Source of the DNA: RYN-230 sp036509255 | GTDB taxonomy: Bacteria > Actinomycetota > Actinomycetes > Streptosporangiales > Streptosporangiaceae | Reading direction: 5' to 3' | Assembly (NCBI GenBank): GCA_036509255.1 | Contig: DATCFY010000232.1 | Span: 1 to 64,000, forward strand | DNA: 64,000 nt | Shown: piece by piece, positions 52,696 to 61,274 of the stretch | Position numbering within the stretch: position 1 is the stretch's first letter | Layout: the number at the start of each line of letters is the position of its first letter | Translations under genes and position numbers: made by a program | Notes under the pieces: generated by a model | The model's input: the letters and a program-made list of their open reading frames with translations, nothing else | Told to the model about the DNA's origin: nothing | Databases searched by the model: none

Positions 52696-53274
52696 ATGAC
52701 TGAGCCGAAGTCAGCGAACGGGGAAGACGAAGATGGCGGGGTGAAACTGGGGCCGCTTATCGGCCAGCGGGCACGACGTGACTTCGAGCGGGGGCTATCC
52801 CTGGCCCAGCTCACGGTGGTGCTGCCGGTCGTCGTCCTGGTGCTGTCCGGGGTCGGTGCCTACGTGTACGGGGCCGCCTACGCCGTGCACTCGGTGGCAG
52901 ATATCGCGGATCGGCCCTGGGCCGCCCACAATCTGCGCCTGTTCCTCACCGAGATCGACCTGTTCCTGATCGGCGCGACGCTCCTCATCGCGGCCATCGG
53001 CCTGTACGAGCTGTTCGTCGCCCGGATCGACCCGGCCCATACGCGCCGCCCGCTGCCCGCCTGGCTGGAGATGAAGGACCTTGACGACCTCAAGGCGCGG
53101 GTCATCTCCATGATCATCCTGGTTGTGGCGGTGACCTTCGCCGACGTGCTGCTGGAATTCGACAAGGCAACGCTGGATGTGTTCTACCTGGCGGCGGGGG
53201 TCGCGCTCTTCATCGGCGCACTCACCATCTACCTGCGGTTCAGCTCCTCGGAAAACAGTGGTGATCACGCATGA
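52696..53274 (+). CDS. YqhA/UPF0114-type membrane protein
   Basis: A 192-residue integral membrane protein with four hydrophobic segments, including LAQLTVVLPVVVLVLSGVGAYVYG, LFLTEIDLFLIGATLLIAAIGLYELF and VISMIILVVAVTFADVLLEF. The arrangement fits the YqhA family, whose function is unknown. The ATG at 52696 lies just beyond the riboswitch promoter of the divergent gene. It overlaps the SRPBCC gene by ATGA. Confidence 0.8.
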   Translation: MTEPKSANGEDEDGGVKLGPLIGQRARRDFERGLSLAQLTVVLPVVVLVLSGVGAYVYGAAYAVHSVADIADRPWAAHNLRLFLTEIDLFLIGATLLIAAIGLYELFVARIDPAHTRRPLPAWLEMKDLDDLKARVISMIILVVAVTFADVLLEFDKATLDVFYLAAGVALFIGALTIYLRFSSSENSGDHA

Positions 53275-53717
53275 CCGACGTGAACAGCCCAGCCAGCCCC
53301 CTGCGGGTCGTCGCACAGGTGCACGTGGCCGCGGACCCGCACGACGTCTGGGACCTCGTGACCGACTGGTCCCGCCAGCACGAATGGATCTGGGCCACCC
53401 AGGTGCGCGGCGGCCAGGGCCTGGGGGCCACGGTGGTCGGCTGGACCGGCCTCGGCCCGGTCGGCTTCACCGACACCATGATCATCAGTGAGTGGGACCC
53501 GCCGCTGCGGTGCGTGGTCCGGCACATGGGCCGCGTCGTGCGCGGATCCGGGATATTCGAGGTCATCCCGGCCGGGACGGAGTGTGAGTTCCGCTGGACC
53601 GAGGACCTGGAACTGCCGCTGCCGCCTGCCCTGGGCAAGGTGGCCGGCGTGGTTGTCCGGCCCATCGCCGAGTGGAGCCTGGCCTCGTCGCTGCGCCGGT
53701 TCGCCAAGCTGGTGTAA
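53271..53717 (+). CDS. SRPBCC/START-like protein
   Basis: A 148-residue protein of the polyketide cyclase/SRPBCC helix-grip fold (VVAQVHVAADPHDVWDLVTDWSRQHEWI, and the C-terminal long helix VVRPIAEWSLASSLRRFAKLV). Such proteins bind hydrophobic ligands; the ligand is unknown. Translationally coupled to the YqhA-type gene. Confidence 0.85.
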   Translation: MTDVNSPASPLRVVAQVHVAADPHDVWDLVTDWSRQHEWIWATQVRGGQGLGATVVGWTGLGPVGFTDTMIISEWDPPLRCVVRHMGRVVRGSGIFEVIPAGTECEFRWTEDLELPLPPALGKVAGVVVRPIAEWSLASSLRRFAKLV

Positions 53718-53784
53718 AACGCAGGCCCATGGACATACTGGGCACCGGCCGGCCCTGGACACGCCAGGCCGCCGAGCCTATCCT

Positions 53785-53802
53785 TGACTGTATGGTCAGT
53801 CA
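53785..53802 (+). promoter_or_regulatory. TetR-type operator over the Rieske gene start
   Basis: TGACTG-TATGGT-CAGTCA, 6-bp perfect arms, overlaps the ATG at 53792. A TATCCT -10 box at 53779-53784 is 7 nt upstream, so the mRNA is probably leaderless and the operator sits on the start point. A close relative is at 56800-56815. Confidence 0.65.
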
Positions 53803-55015
53803 GGACTTTGCTTCCCCCGCCGCGTCCCCGGTCCGTCCGCCTGCCCCGCTTGACGAGGCCGCCGTCCAGGAAGCGCTGCGGCCGTTCGGCAGCAGCCGGA
53901 TGCTGCCCCGCGCCGCGTACGTGGACCCGGACGTGTTCGCCTGGGAAAAGAAGTACTTCTTCGGCGCGGACTGGATGTGCGTGGGACGCAGCTCCCAGAC
54001 GCCGGCCGCCGGGGACATGCGCGCCGAGCCGGTTGGGGAGGGCGGCGTGCTCCTCGTCCGCGGCGATGACGGCGAGCTGCGCGCATTCGCCAACTTCTGC
54101 CGCCACCGCGGCCACGAGCTCCTGCCCTGCGGCGCCTCCGCCCAGGCCGGCGTCATCATCTGCCCCTACCACTCGTGGACCTACGGTCTGACCGGGAACC
54201 TGCGCGCGGCCGCAGGCTTCAAGAACCGGCCCGGCTTCGACGCCGACGCCTGGGGACTCGTCGAACTCCCGGTGGAGGAGTGGCACGGGATGGTTTTCGT
54301 TGCGGGATCTGGAACTTCCGGGCCGCTGGCCGAATCCCTCGGGACCCTGGATGAGCTGATCGCGCCGTACGAGGTGGGCAGGCTCGTGGTGCGCGGCCAG
54401 CACGACTACGAGATCGCGGCCAACTGGAAGATCCTGACCGAGAACTACCACGAGTGCTATCACTGCCCGCAGATTCACCCCGAGCTGTGCAAGGTCAGCC
54501 CGCCGAAGAGCGGCGAGAACTACGCGGCCCCCGGGACCTGGGTCGGCGGCTGGATGGACCTGCGCGACGGCATGACCACGATGTCCCTGGACGGCACCAG
54601 CCGGGGCGTGCCGCTGCGGAACCTGGACGCTACCGGGCTGCGCACGGTGATCTACGTCAACGTGTTCCCCAACATCCTGCTCAGCCTGCATCCGGACTAC
54701 GTGATGACGCACCGGCTGACGCCGCTCGCCGCGGACCGGACCCGGGTCGAGTGCACCTGGGCGTTCGCGCCCGAGGCGGTGGACGCGCCCGGGTTCGACC
54801 CGGGGTACGCGGTGGACTTCTGGGACATCACCAACCAGCAGGACTGGCATGCGTGCGAGTCAGTGCAGCGCGGGCTGACCTCGCCGCAGGCCATCCCGGG
54901 CCCGCTGTCCGCCGAGGAGGACGCGGTCTACCAGTTCGTGACCATGATCGCCCGCGGCTACCTGGGCCAGCCGGTCTGGAACAGCGGCAGCCCCACCGCG
55001 GCCACCGTCGGCTGA
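53792..55015 (+). CDS. Rieske oxygenase, alpha subunit (betaine/carnitine-demethylase-like)
   Basis: A 407-residue oxygenase. The Rieske motif is FCRHRGHELLPCG...CPYHSW; the mononuclear iron site is ENYHECYHCPQIHP with His-x4-His. The segment NWKILTENYHECYHC is typical of the group containing choline monooxygenase, glycine betaine demethylase GbcA and stachydrine demethylase. It probably demethylates or hydroxylates a small amine. No reductase subunit is next to it. The nearby DAO-type flavoenzyme and cupin fit an amine catabolic route. Confidence 0.9.
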   Translation: MVSQDFASPAASPVRPPAPLDEAAVQEALRPFGSSRMLPRAAYVDPDVFAWEKKYFFGADWMCVGRSSQTPAAGDMRAEPVGEGGVLLVRGDDGELRAFANFCRHRGHELLPCGASAQAGVIICPYHSWTYGLTGNLRAAAGFKNRPGFDADAWGLVELPVEEWHGMVFVAGSGTSGPLAESLGTLDELIAPYEVGRLVVRGQHDYEIAANWKILTENYHECYHCPQIHPELCKVSPPKSGENYAAPGTWVGGWMDLRDGMTTMSLDGTSRGVPLRNLDATGLRTVIYVNVFPNILLSLHPDYVMTHRLTPLAADRTRVECTWAFAPEAVDAPGFDPGYAVDFWDITNQQDWHACESVQRGLTSPQAIPGPLSAEEDAVYQFVTMIARGYLGQPVWNSGSPTAATVG

Positions 55016-55094
55016 CCCGGGTGACTCCTTGGCCCCCTGGGCTCCCAACCCGGAAACCCTGAAAATCCCGCAACGAAAACCGCACCGGCGCCAG

Positions 55095-55167
55095 TGCCTG
55101 CGGAAACACTGCGGATCACCCGCGGTAAGCGGACGCGTCCTCCGGGGTAGCGCCGTTTCCGCAGGCA
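55095..55167 (+). other. Long inverted repeat in the Rieske - small-protein gap
   Basis: Arms tgcctgcggaaac (55095-55107) and gtttccgcaggca (55155-55167) are perfectly complementary over 13 bp and enclose 47 nt that include the self-complementary ggacgcgtcc. It could be a terminator of the Rieske gene or a leader structure of the next gene. Confidence 0.5.
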
Positions 55168-55213
55168 GGACATGATCGGGACAGGACATCGTGACAAACG
55201 GGGGGTGGATCCG

Positions 55214-55516
55214 ATGCCTGACGCATTGATCCTGGAGTTCGCAGGCCTGAACGACGCCGACTATGCCGCGGTCAACGCGAACCTTGGCATCGACGCGGAC
55301 ACTGGCAAGGGGGACTGGCCAGCTGGCATGCTCTCGCATGCGGCCGGCCCCGGTGACGGTGGCAGCTTCGTGGTGGTTGAGGTGTGGTCGTCCCAGGCGG
55401 ACCAGGCCGCGTTCATGGAGTCACGGCTGGGCCCGGCGCTGGGCGCGGCCGGCGTGACGGCGGTACCCGCGGTCCGCTGGGTGCCTCTCCGCGCGTACCA
55501 CGTGCCCGGGACCTGA
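55214..55516 (+). CDS. Small dimeric alpha/beta-barrel-like protein
   Basis: A 100-residue protein with a beta-alpha-beta pattern (ALILEFAGLNDADYAAVNANLG, GSFVVVEVWSSQADQAAFMESRLGPAL) like antibiotic-biosynthesis monooxygenase or YciI-type ferredoxin-like folds. No cofactor is needed by that family. Function unknown. It lies between the Rieske gene and the convergent acyl-CoA dehydrogenase. Confidence 0.68.
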   Translation: MPDALILEFAGLNDADYAAVNANLGIDADTGKGDWPAGMLSHAAGPGDGGSFVVVEVWSSQADQAAFMESRLGPALGAAGVTAVPAVRWVPLRAYHVPGT

Positions 55517-55546
55517 CCTCCGGCCGGCCCGGACACCCCTAAGCCC

Positions 55547-56797
55547 TCAGGCCAGGGCGGCCGGGCCGCGCTTGGTCATCTGCGCGGCGATGATCGACCG
55601 CTGGACCTCGCTGGTGCCTTCCCAGATGCGCTCGACCCGCAGTTCGCGGAAGAAGCGCTCGGCCACGTTCTCGCGCATGTAGCCGCGGCCGCCGAAGACC
55701 TGGACCGCGCGGTCGGCTACCCGGCCGGCCATCTCCGAGGCGTACAGCTTGACCATCGAGCACTGGGCGTGGGCAATCTTCACGTCGATGCCGCGGTCGA
55801 TGCCGCGGGCCGTCTCGTAGACCATCGACCGGGCCGCGAACAGTTCGGTCAGGCTGTCCGCGAGCATGGCCGCGACGGTCCCGAACTCAGCGATCGGCTG
55901 GCCCTGGACCTGCCGCTGGGTGGCGAACGTGGTCATCTCCGCGGTCAGCCGCTCCGCGGCGCCGAGGCACCGGGCCGCGACCATCAGCCGCTCGAACCGG
56001 AACCACTCGTAGGCGAACGACATCCCGTCCCCCTCGGCGCCGATCAGGTGCGCAGCGGGCACCCGGACGTCGGTGAAGTCCACGATCGGGTGGTGATGGC
56101 TGATCGTGTGCGAGTAGGCGGGGGTGCGGACCACCGATACCCCGGGGCTGGGCAGGTCCACCAGGAACATCGCGTGCTCGCCAGCGTGCGGCCCGTCGGC
56201 CAGGACGGCCTGGAAGAAGGCGAAATCAGCCGTGTTGTAGGAGGTGACGTGCCACTTGACCCCGTTGAGCAGGTAGTCCTCGCCATCCCGCCGGGCGGTG
56301 GCCACCAGCGCGGCCACGTCGGAGCCCGCGCCTTCCTCGGTGATCGCGTAGCACTCCTCACGTTCCCCGGCGATGGCCGGGCGGACGAAGTGCTCGATCT
56401 GGTACGGGGTGGCGACGGGTGGCAGCCACGACGGGGGAGTGGCTGCCACCCAGCCCAGGGCGTTGGTCACCCGGCCCATCTGCTCCTGGACCAGGACCTG
56501 CTGCAGCGTGCTGCAGCCACCGCCACCGAGTTCGCGCGGCATGTTGGTGGACGCCAGGCCGAGCTCGCGAGCCCGCTTCGCGTGCCCGGCGACCACGTCG
56601 GCGGGCAGTTCCCCGCCGCTCATCTCGGCCTCGACCTCGAACGGGATCAGCTCGTCCGCGAACGTCACGGCCCGCGCCTGGAGGGCTAGATCCTCGTCTG
56701 ACAATCCGTACACGCTGAGCTCCTCGCCGAGTTCGCCCTGGCCCATCCGCCAGGCCGGCCGTTGCCGCCGCCCGTGCCGCTGCCACGCGCCGTCCAT
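55547..56797 (-). CDS. Acyl-CoA dehydrogenase family flavoprotein
   Basis: A 416-residue acyl-CoA dehydrogenase. FAD and substrate motifs include YAITEEGAGSDVA, WHVTSYNTADF, the VQVFGGRGYMRE segment and RIWEGTSEVQRSIIA at the C-terminus. The start ATG at 56797 adjoins the shared operator. It would introduce an alpha,beta double bond in a CoA thioester or, in amine-degrading clusters, act on a related substrate. Divergent from the DAO-type gene. Confidence 0.9.
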   Translation of the reverse strand: MDGAWQRHGRRQRPAWRMGQGELGEELSVYGLSDEDLALQARAVTFADELIPFEVEAEMSGGELPADVVAGHAKRARELGLASTNMPRELGGGGCSTLQQVLVQEQMGRVTNALGWVAATPPSWLPPVATPYQIEHFVRPAIAGEREECYAITEEGAGSDVAALVATARRDGEDYLLNGVKWHVTSYNTADFAFFQAVLADGPHAGEHAMFLVDLPSPGVSVVRTPAYSHTISHHHPIVDFTDVRVPAAHLIGAEGDGMSFAYEWFRFERLMVAARCLGAAERLTAEMTTFATQRQVQGQPIAEFGTVAAMLADSLTELFAARSMVYETARGIDRGIDVKIAHAQCSMVKLYASEMAGRVADRAVQVFGGRGYMRENVAERFFRELRVERIWEGTSEVQRSIIAAQMTKRGPAALA

Positions 56798-56799
56798 CT

Positions 56800-56815
56800 T
56801 GACTGACTGTTCAGT
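56800..56815 (+). promoter_or_regulatory. Operator between divergent acyl-CoA dehydrogenase and FAD oxidoreductase genes
   Basis: TGACTGACTGTTCAGT contains the perfect repeat ACTGA-CTGT-TCAGT. It matches the operator at 53785 in the frame TGACTGnnTGnTCAGT. It starts 3 bp from the dehydrogenase ATG. Confidence 0.6.
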
Positions 56816-56834
56816 TTATGTCAGCATCGGGTTC

Positions 56835-58040
56835 GTGCCAATGCCCCTGACCGGTCATGCGGACACCGCCGACGTTGTCGTCGTGGGCGGCGGGACCGTG
56901 GGCGCCTGGTGCGCCTACTTCCTGCGCCGGGACGGCCTGCGGGTCGTCCTGCTGGAGAAGGGCCAGCTCGGCCAGGGCGCCAGCAGCCGGGCCGCCGGCG
57001 TGGTCCGCGCCCAGGGCGGCACCCCCGAGGCGGTACGCCTGGGGCAGTGGTCCCAGCACTTCTACCGGCGCCAGCGCGACGAACTCGACATCGACTCGGG
57101 CTTCGTGGCCCAGGGCTACCTCCTGCCGTGCTTCACCGAGGCCGAGGTCACGGCGGCCCGGCAGCGGATGGCCATGCAGCTGGATCTGGGCCTGGACGTG
57201 GTGTGGCTCAGCCCGGACGAGGTGGACGAGCGCAACCCCACCCTCGCCCCCGGGCAGACCCTGGGCGGCACCTTCTGCGCCGACGACGGTTACATCACCC
57301 CGCCCCGCAACGTGACCGCCTACGCGGTGGCGCTGGCCCAGTCCGGCGTCGTGGTGCGCGAGCAGGTCCGCTTCCTCGGGCTGCGGCGCGAAGGGGACCG
57401 GGTCACTGGCGTGGACACCAGCGCGGGGCCGATCGCGGCCGGCTCGGTCGTGCTGACCGGAGGGCCGAAGCTGGCCGAGGTGGGCCAGCTGGCCGGGCTG
57501 CGGATCCCGGTCGGCGGGGCCCGGCACCAGATCGCCGTCACCCAGCCGCACCCTGACCTGGATCCTTCGCGGGTCCCCATGGTCTTCGACCTGGCGTCCG
57601 GCCTGTACTGGCGGCCCGAAGAAGGCGGCCTGCTGTTCGGGATGAGCAACCCTGAGGAACCGCCCGGCTGGGCCACCGAGGTGGACGAGGCCTACCTGGC
57701 CCGGATGCGCGCCCGGCTGGCCCGGCTGGTCCCGGTGACCGCCGGCCTCGGGCTGCGGCGGCTGTGGGCGGCCACCATCGACTACACCCCCGACCACCTG
57801 CCGATCATCGGTCCCGCGCTCGGCCCGGAGGGCCCGGTGCCCGGGGTGACGGTCGCCGCGGCGGGCGGGGCCGGCATGATGTGGGGTCCCGGCGTGGCCC
57901 GGGCCGCCGCCGACCTGGCCCAGACCGGCTTCTCCGCTGTGGTGGACACCACGGGCCTGGGCCTGGACCGCTTCGACGACCAGGGCCGCAGCAAGGTGCC
58001 CACGGACCCGATCGCGCTGCCGTTCCCGCAGACAGCCTGA
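56835..58040 (+). CDS. DAO-family FAD-dependent oxidoreductase
   Basis: A 401-residue flavoprotein of the D-amino-acid oxidase/sarcosine oxidase/glycine oxidase superfamily. Dinucleotide motif: VVVVGGGTVGAWCAYFLRR; the ASSRAAGVVRAQGG segment contacts the isoalloxazine; C-terminal signature YTPDHLPIIGPAL and AAAGGAGMMWGPGVA. It oxidises an amine or N-methylated amino acid. GTG 56835 is chosen; ATG 56841 is 2 codons later. It is followed by a cupin gene after 60 bp. Confidence 0.9.
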   Translation: MPMPLTGHADTADVVVVGGGTVGAWCAYFLRRDGLRVVLLEKGQLGQGASSRAAGVVRAQGGTPEAVRLGQWSQHFYRRQRDELDIDSGFVAQGYLLPCFTEAEVTAARQRMAMQLDLGLDVVWLSPDEVDERNPTLAPGQTLGGTFCADDGYITPPRNVTAYAVALAQSGVVVREQVRFLGLRREGDRVTGVDTSAGPIAAGSVVLTGGPKLAEVGQLAGLRIPVGGARHQIAVTQPHPDLDPSRVPMVFDLASGLYWRPEEGGLLFGMSNPEEPPGWATEVDEAYLARMRARLARLVPVTAGLGLRRLWAATIDYTPDHLPIIGPALGPEGPVPGVTVAAAGGAGMMWGPGVARAAADLAQTGFSAVVDTTGLGLDRFDDQGRSKVPTDPIALPFPQTA

Positions 58041-58100
58041 CCGCACGCAGACCACCCTGAACCACTGACCACCAGGAACCACCGAGAGGACTAACGCGCC

Positions 58101-58463
58101 ATGACCGACACCACGCCCGCCACCCCGGTGACCCCCTTCCTGTCCGCCGCCGCGCTGAACGGCGAGCTCGAGGACTGGGGTCCCCTGGCCGAGGCCACCG
58201 GCGACCCGATGCAGACGTCGGGCACCACCACCTGGGCCGACGGTGACCTGGAGGTGGGCGTCTGGGAGTGCACCGCCGGCCCCTCCTACTGGAAGCTGGA
58301 GACCAACGAGGCCATCCACATCGTCAGCGGCCGGATGACGGTCACCCCGGACGGCGGCGAGCCCCAGGACATCGGCCCTGGCGACAGCGCCGTGTTCCCG
58401 GTCGGCTGGGCCGGCACCTGGCAGATCCATGAGACCATCCGCAAGCTCTACGTCCTCTTCTAG
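58101..58463 (+). CDS. Cupin-domain protein (DUF861/cupin_3)
   Basis: A 120-residue single cupin: GVWECTAGPSYWKLETNEAIHIVSGRMTVTPDGG and DIGPGDSAVFPVGWAGTWQIHE, the pattern seen in (S)-ureidoglycine aminohydrolase-like and ethanolamine-type cupins. It often accompanies DAO-type oxidases. GAGAGGAC lies upstream of the ATG. Exact role unknown. Confidence 0.85.
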   Translation: MTDTTPATPVTPFLSAAALNGELEDWGPLAEATGDPMQTSGTTTWADGDLEVGVWECTAGPSYWKLETNEAIHIVSGRMTVTPDGGEPQDIGPGDSAVFPVGWAGTWQIHETIRKLYVLF

Positions 58464-58533
58464 AGAGGTAGCTGGCCCCGGGCCGGCTGCGCAGTAACGT
58501 TCCCGGAACGATCAGTGCGTAGCGTGGGTTCCC

Positions 58534-59766
58534 GTGGGGGAGGCGCAGCCAGCAGCCGGACGGCCGCCGGGCGCGACGCACGTCGCGACCGGGCGCTTCC
58601 GCGTGGCGTCACCGGGGATGGCCCTGGCCCTCGGCGGCGTCGCGGTGGTCCTGATGGCACTCAATGTGGTCCTGGCTGAGCTCGTCCATCAGCTCACGTT
58701 CCTCGGCGTCGGGCCCGGAATCCCGGTTTTCCTGATCTACGCCGGGGTTGGCGTGGTCATCGCCCGGCGCCAGCCACGTAACCCGGTGGCCTGGGTCCTG
58801 ATCGGGTTCGTCCTGCTGGCCATGCTCAGCGCCGACGCGGGTTACTACGCGGTCTACTTCTACCGCCTCGGCCACCATGGGCTCCCGCTGGCCGGCGTGG
58901 CGGCAGCGCTGGTGCCGCTCTTTATCCCCGGCATCGCATTGTTCCCGCTGGTGATCCTCCTGTTCCCGGACGGGAAGCTGACCTCGCGGCGCTGGCGGTG
59001 GGTGCTCGTCGCGTACGCCGGGCTCGTCGCCTGGGTCACGGCGCTCACGCTGGCCCCTACGATCGCAGCGGTTGCCGGGCACCACGTCCGCCTGGACAGC
59101 ACCGGCGACGTCCTCACCCACGGGCACGCCGCCAGCGACGCGGCGCAGGGAGTGGTCCTGATCACGGTCGTGGCCATCTGGCTCGCCTTCGTCGCGCATC
59201 AGGTGCTCAGCTGGCGGCGGGCCACCGGCGAGCGCCGCCAGCAACTGAAGTGGCTCGCCTGCGGCGGCGGGATCACCCTGGTCACGTTCATCGGGGCCAC
59301 CGCGGCCGGCTTCACCAGCGTGGCGGGCGAGCTTCTGTCGGCCGGCCTGGTAGCCCTGCCCCTCGGTATCGGCGTCGGGATCCTCAAGTACCGGCTCTAC
59401 GAGATCGACCGGATCATCAGCCGCACGCTCGCGTACGTACTGGTCACCGGCCTGCTGATCGGCGTGTACGCCGGCCTGGTGCTGCTGGCCACGCAAGTGC
59501 TGTCGCTGTCTTCCCCCGTCGCGGTCGCGGCCTCCACGCTGGCCGCGGCGGCCCTGTTCACGCCCCTGCGGCGCCGGGTGCAGCGGGCCGTCGACCGGCG
59601 GTTCAACCGGGCCCGCTACGACGCCGACCGGACGGTGGCCCAGTTCGCCACCCGCCTGAAGGATGCGACGGATCTCGAAGCGATCCGGGGCGACCTGGCC
59701 AGCGTGGTCCAGCAGGCCCTGGAGCCTACCCATGTCTCGCTGTGGATCCGGGAGCCTGGTGGGTGA
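58534..59766 (+). CDS. Kinase-less sensor-like membrane protein 1
   Basis: A 410-residue protein with about eight membrane helices. Recurrent motifs are ARRQPRNPVAWVLIG, LLFPDGKLTSRRWRW and RRQQLKWLACGGG, then LKYRLYEIDRIISRTLAYVLVTGLLIGVYAGLV. It ends with RFNRARYDADRTVAQFATRL...DLASVVQQALEPTHVSLWI, the segment that in full-length relatives leads into a sensor-kinase domain. No kinase domain follows. TAGCGT (58520-58525) precedes the GTG by 8 nt. Function unknown. Confidence 0.78.
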   Translation: MGEAQPAAGRPPGATHVATGRFRVASPGMALALGGVAVVLMALNVVLAELVHQLTFLGVGPGIPVFLIYAGVGVVIARRQPRNPVAWVLIGFVLLAMLSADAGYYAVYFYRLGHHGLPLAGVAAALVPLFIPGIALFPLVILLFPDGKLTSRRWRWVLVAYAGLVAWVTALTLAPTIAAVAGHHVRLDSTGDVLTHGHAASDAAQGVVLITVVAIWLAFVAHQVLSWRRATGERRQQLKWLACGGGITLVTFIGATAAGFTSVAGELLSAGLVALPLGIGVGILKYRLYEIDRIISRTLAYVLVTGLLIGVYAGLVLLATQVLSLSSPVAVAASTLAAAALFTPLRRRVQRAVDRRFNRARYDADRTVAQFATRLKDATDLEAIRGDLASVVQQALEPTHVSLWIREPGG

Positions 59767-61031
59767 TGAGCCCAGCGGGGACGACTGCGGCCGGCCGGCC
59801 CCGCCTGGGCCAGGGCGTGCTCGCCCCGCTGGTAGCCAGCGCGGCGATGGCCCTGTTCGCGGCGTGCGTGCTGTTGCTCTTCCTTACCAGGGATTACCGG
59901 CAGGCACTGTACGGCGGTGGCGGGGCGGTGACCGCCCTGGTCACCGCGGCGGTGGGCGTCGTCGTGGCCCGGCGGCAGCCGCGCAACCCGATCGGATGGC
60001 TGTTGCTCAGCTGGGCGCTGCTAGTTCCCGTGGTCGGCGTTGCGCTGCTCTACTCGGTGCTCGACTACCAGATCCACCGCGGGACGCTGCCGGCCGGCCC
60101 GGTGGCAGTGGTGACCGAGGCGATCGCGTTTCTGGTGGCGGCCGCGTCCGGGCTGGCCGTGCTGCTGTTCCCGGACGGATCGCTTCCGTCACGCCGGTGG
60201 CGCGGAGCGGCGTGGGTGTTCCTGGCCTGCTGCGCGCTGTTCACCGTCCATCAGCTCATCTACCAGGCTGATGCGGCTGCCGTGCGGCCGCTGCACGTGG
60301 ACTGGGCCGGTGCCCCGCTGGCCGGCCGGGCTCCGGCGGGCGGGGCGGCCTCGCTGGCCCGCGCCGGGCTGGCTGCCGGGTGGCTGGCCCTCGCGCTGTG
60401 GCTGCTCTTCGTAGGCCGCCAGACTGTTAGCTACCGGCAGTCGGCCGGTCAGCGCCGCCAGCAGCTGAAGTGGCTCCTCACCGGGGCCGTGAGCTGTGTT
60501 GTCGCCACCGCGGTCACCATCTTCTGGGGTGAGCAGTCGTCCGGCCCGGCCCAGGCGATCCGGGCCGCGGCGGACCTGGGAGCCGCGGCGCTGCCGGTCG
60601 GGATCGGCATCGGGATCCTCAGGTACCGGCTGTATGAGATCGACCGTGTCATCAGCCGGACGCTGGCCTACGCCATCGTCACCGGCCTGCTTATCGGCCT
60701 CTATACCTGCCTGGTCCTGATCGCAACGGTAGTGCTGCCGCCGTCCTCGCCCGTGGCAGTGGCCGGCGCGACACTCGTGGTGGCGGCGTTGTTCAGCCCG
60801 CTGCGGCAGCGAGTGCAGCAGATAGTGGACCGGCGGTTCAACCGGGCCCGCTACGACGCCGACCGGATGGTGGCCGGGTTTGCGGCCCGGCTGAAAGGCG
60901 CGGTGGACCTGGACGCGGTCCAGGCCGACCTGGCCAGTGTGGTCCAGCAGGCCCTGGAACCGGCACACACCTCAGTGTGGATCTGCCGTCCGCGCGTGCC
61001 CGCACCTCGCGCTCATGATCGCAGTGAATAA
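59766..61031 (+). CDS. Kinase-less sensor-like membrane protein 2
   Basis: A 421-residue paralogue of the upstream gene, its ATG overlapping the upstream stop. The same landmarks recur in order: ARRQPRNPIGWLLLS, LLFPDGSLPSRRWRG, RRQQLKWLLTGAV, RYRLYEIDRVISRTLAYAIVTGLL and RFNRARYDADRMVAGFAARL..DLASVVQQALEPAHTSVWI. The C-terminus again stops where a kinase or GAF domain would begin. The pair probably forms a membrane complex. Confidence 0.78.
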   Translation: MSPAGTTAAGRPRLGQGVLAPLVASAAMALFAACVLLLFLTRDYRQALYGGGGAVTALVTAAVGVVVARRQPRNPIGWLLLSWALLVPVVGVALLYSVLDYQIHRGTLPAGPVAVVTEAIAFLVAAASGLAVLLFPDGSLPSRRWRGAAWVFLACCALFTVHQLIYQADAAAVRPLHVDWAGAPLAGRAPAGGAASLARAGLAAGWLALALWLLFVGRQTVSYRQSAGQRRQQLKWLLTGAVSCVVATAVTIFWGEQSSGPAQAIRAAADLGAAALPVGIGIGILRYRLYEIDRVISRTLAYAIVTGLLIGLYTCLVLIATVVLPPSSPVAVAGATLVVAALFSPLRQRVQQIVDRRFNRARYDADRMVAGFAARLKGAVDLDAVQADLASVVQQALEPAHTSVWICRPRVPAPRAHDRSE

Positions 61032-61274
61032 CTGCCACATGGCGCCCCTTATGACCACGATTATGAGGAGCTATGCAGACCCTGCGGAACAAGGTGCCGC
61101 GTTCGCGCCCGGTGCCGCAGGGCGGCTCGAGGGTGAACTCCACCAGGCCGGCGCGGCACACCTCAGACTGAGCATGGTCCAGTCCGCCCCGTGCGTACCG
61201 GGGTTTATTACGGTCTGCTTATCCCGGTGGGTGTGCGCCCCATTTCCGCGGAACGGGCGCTTACCCTCGGCGGT

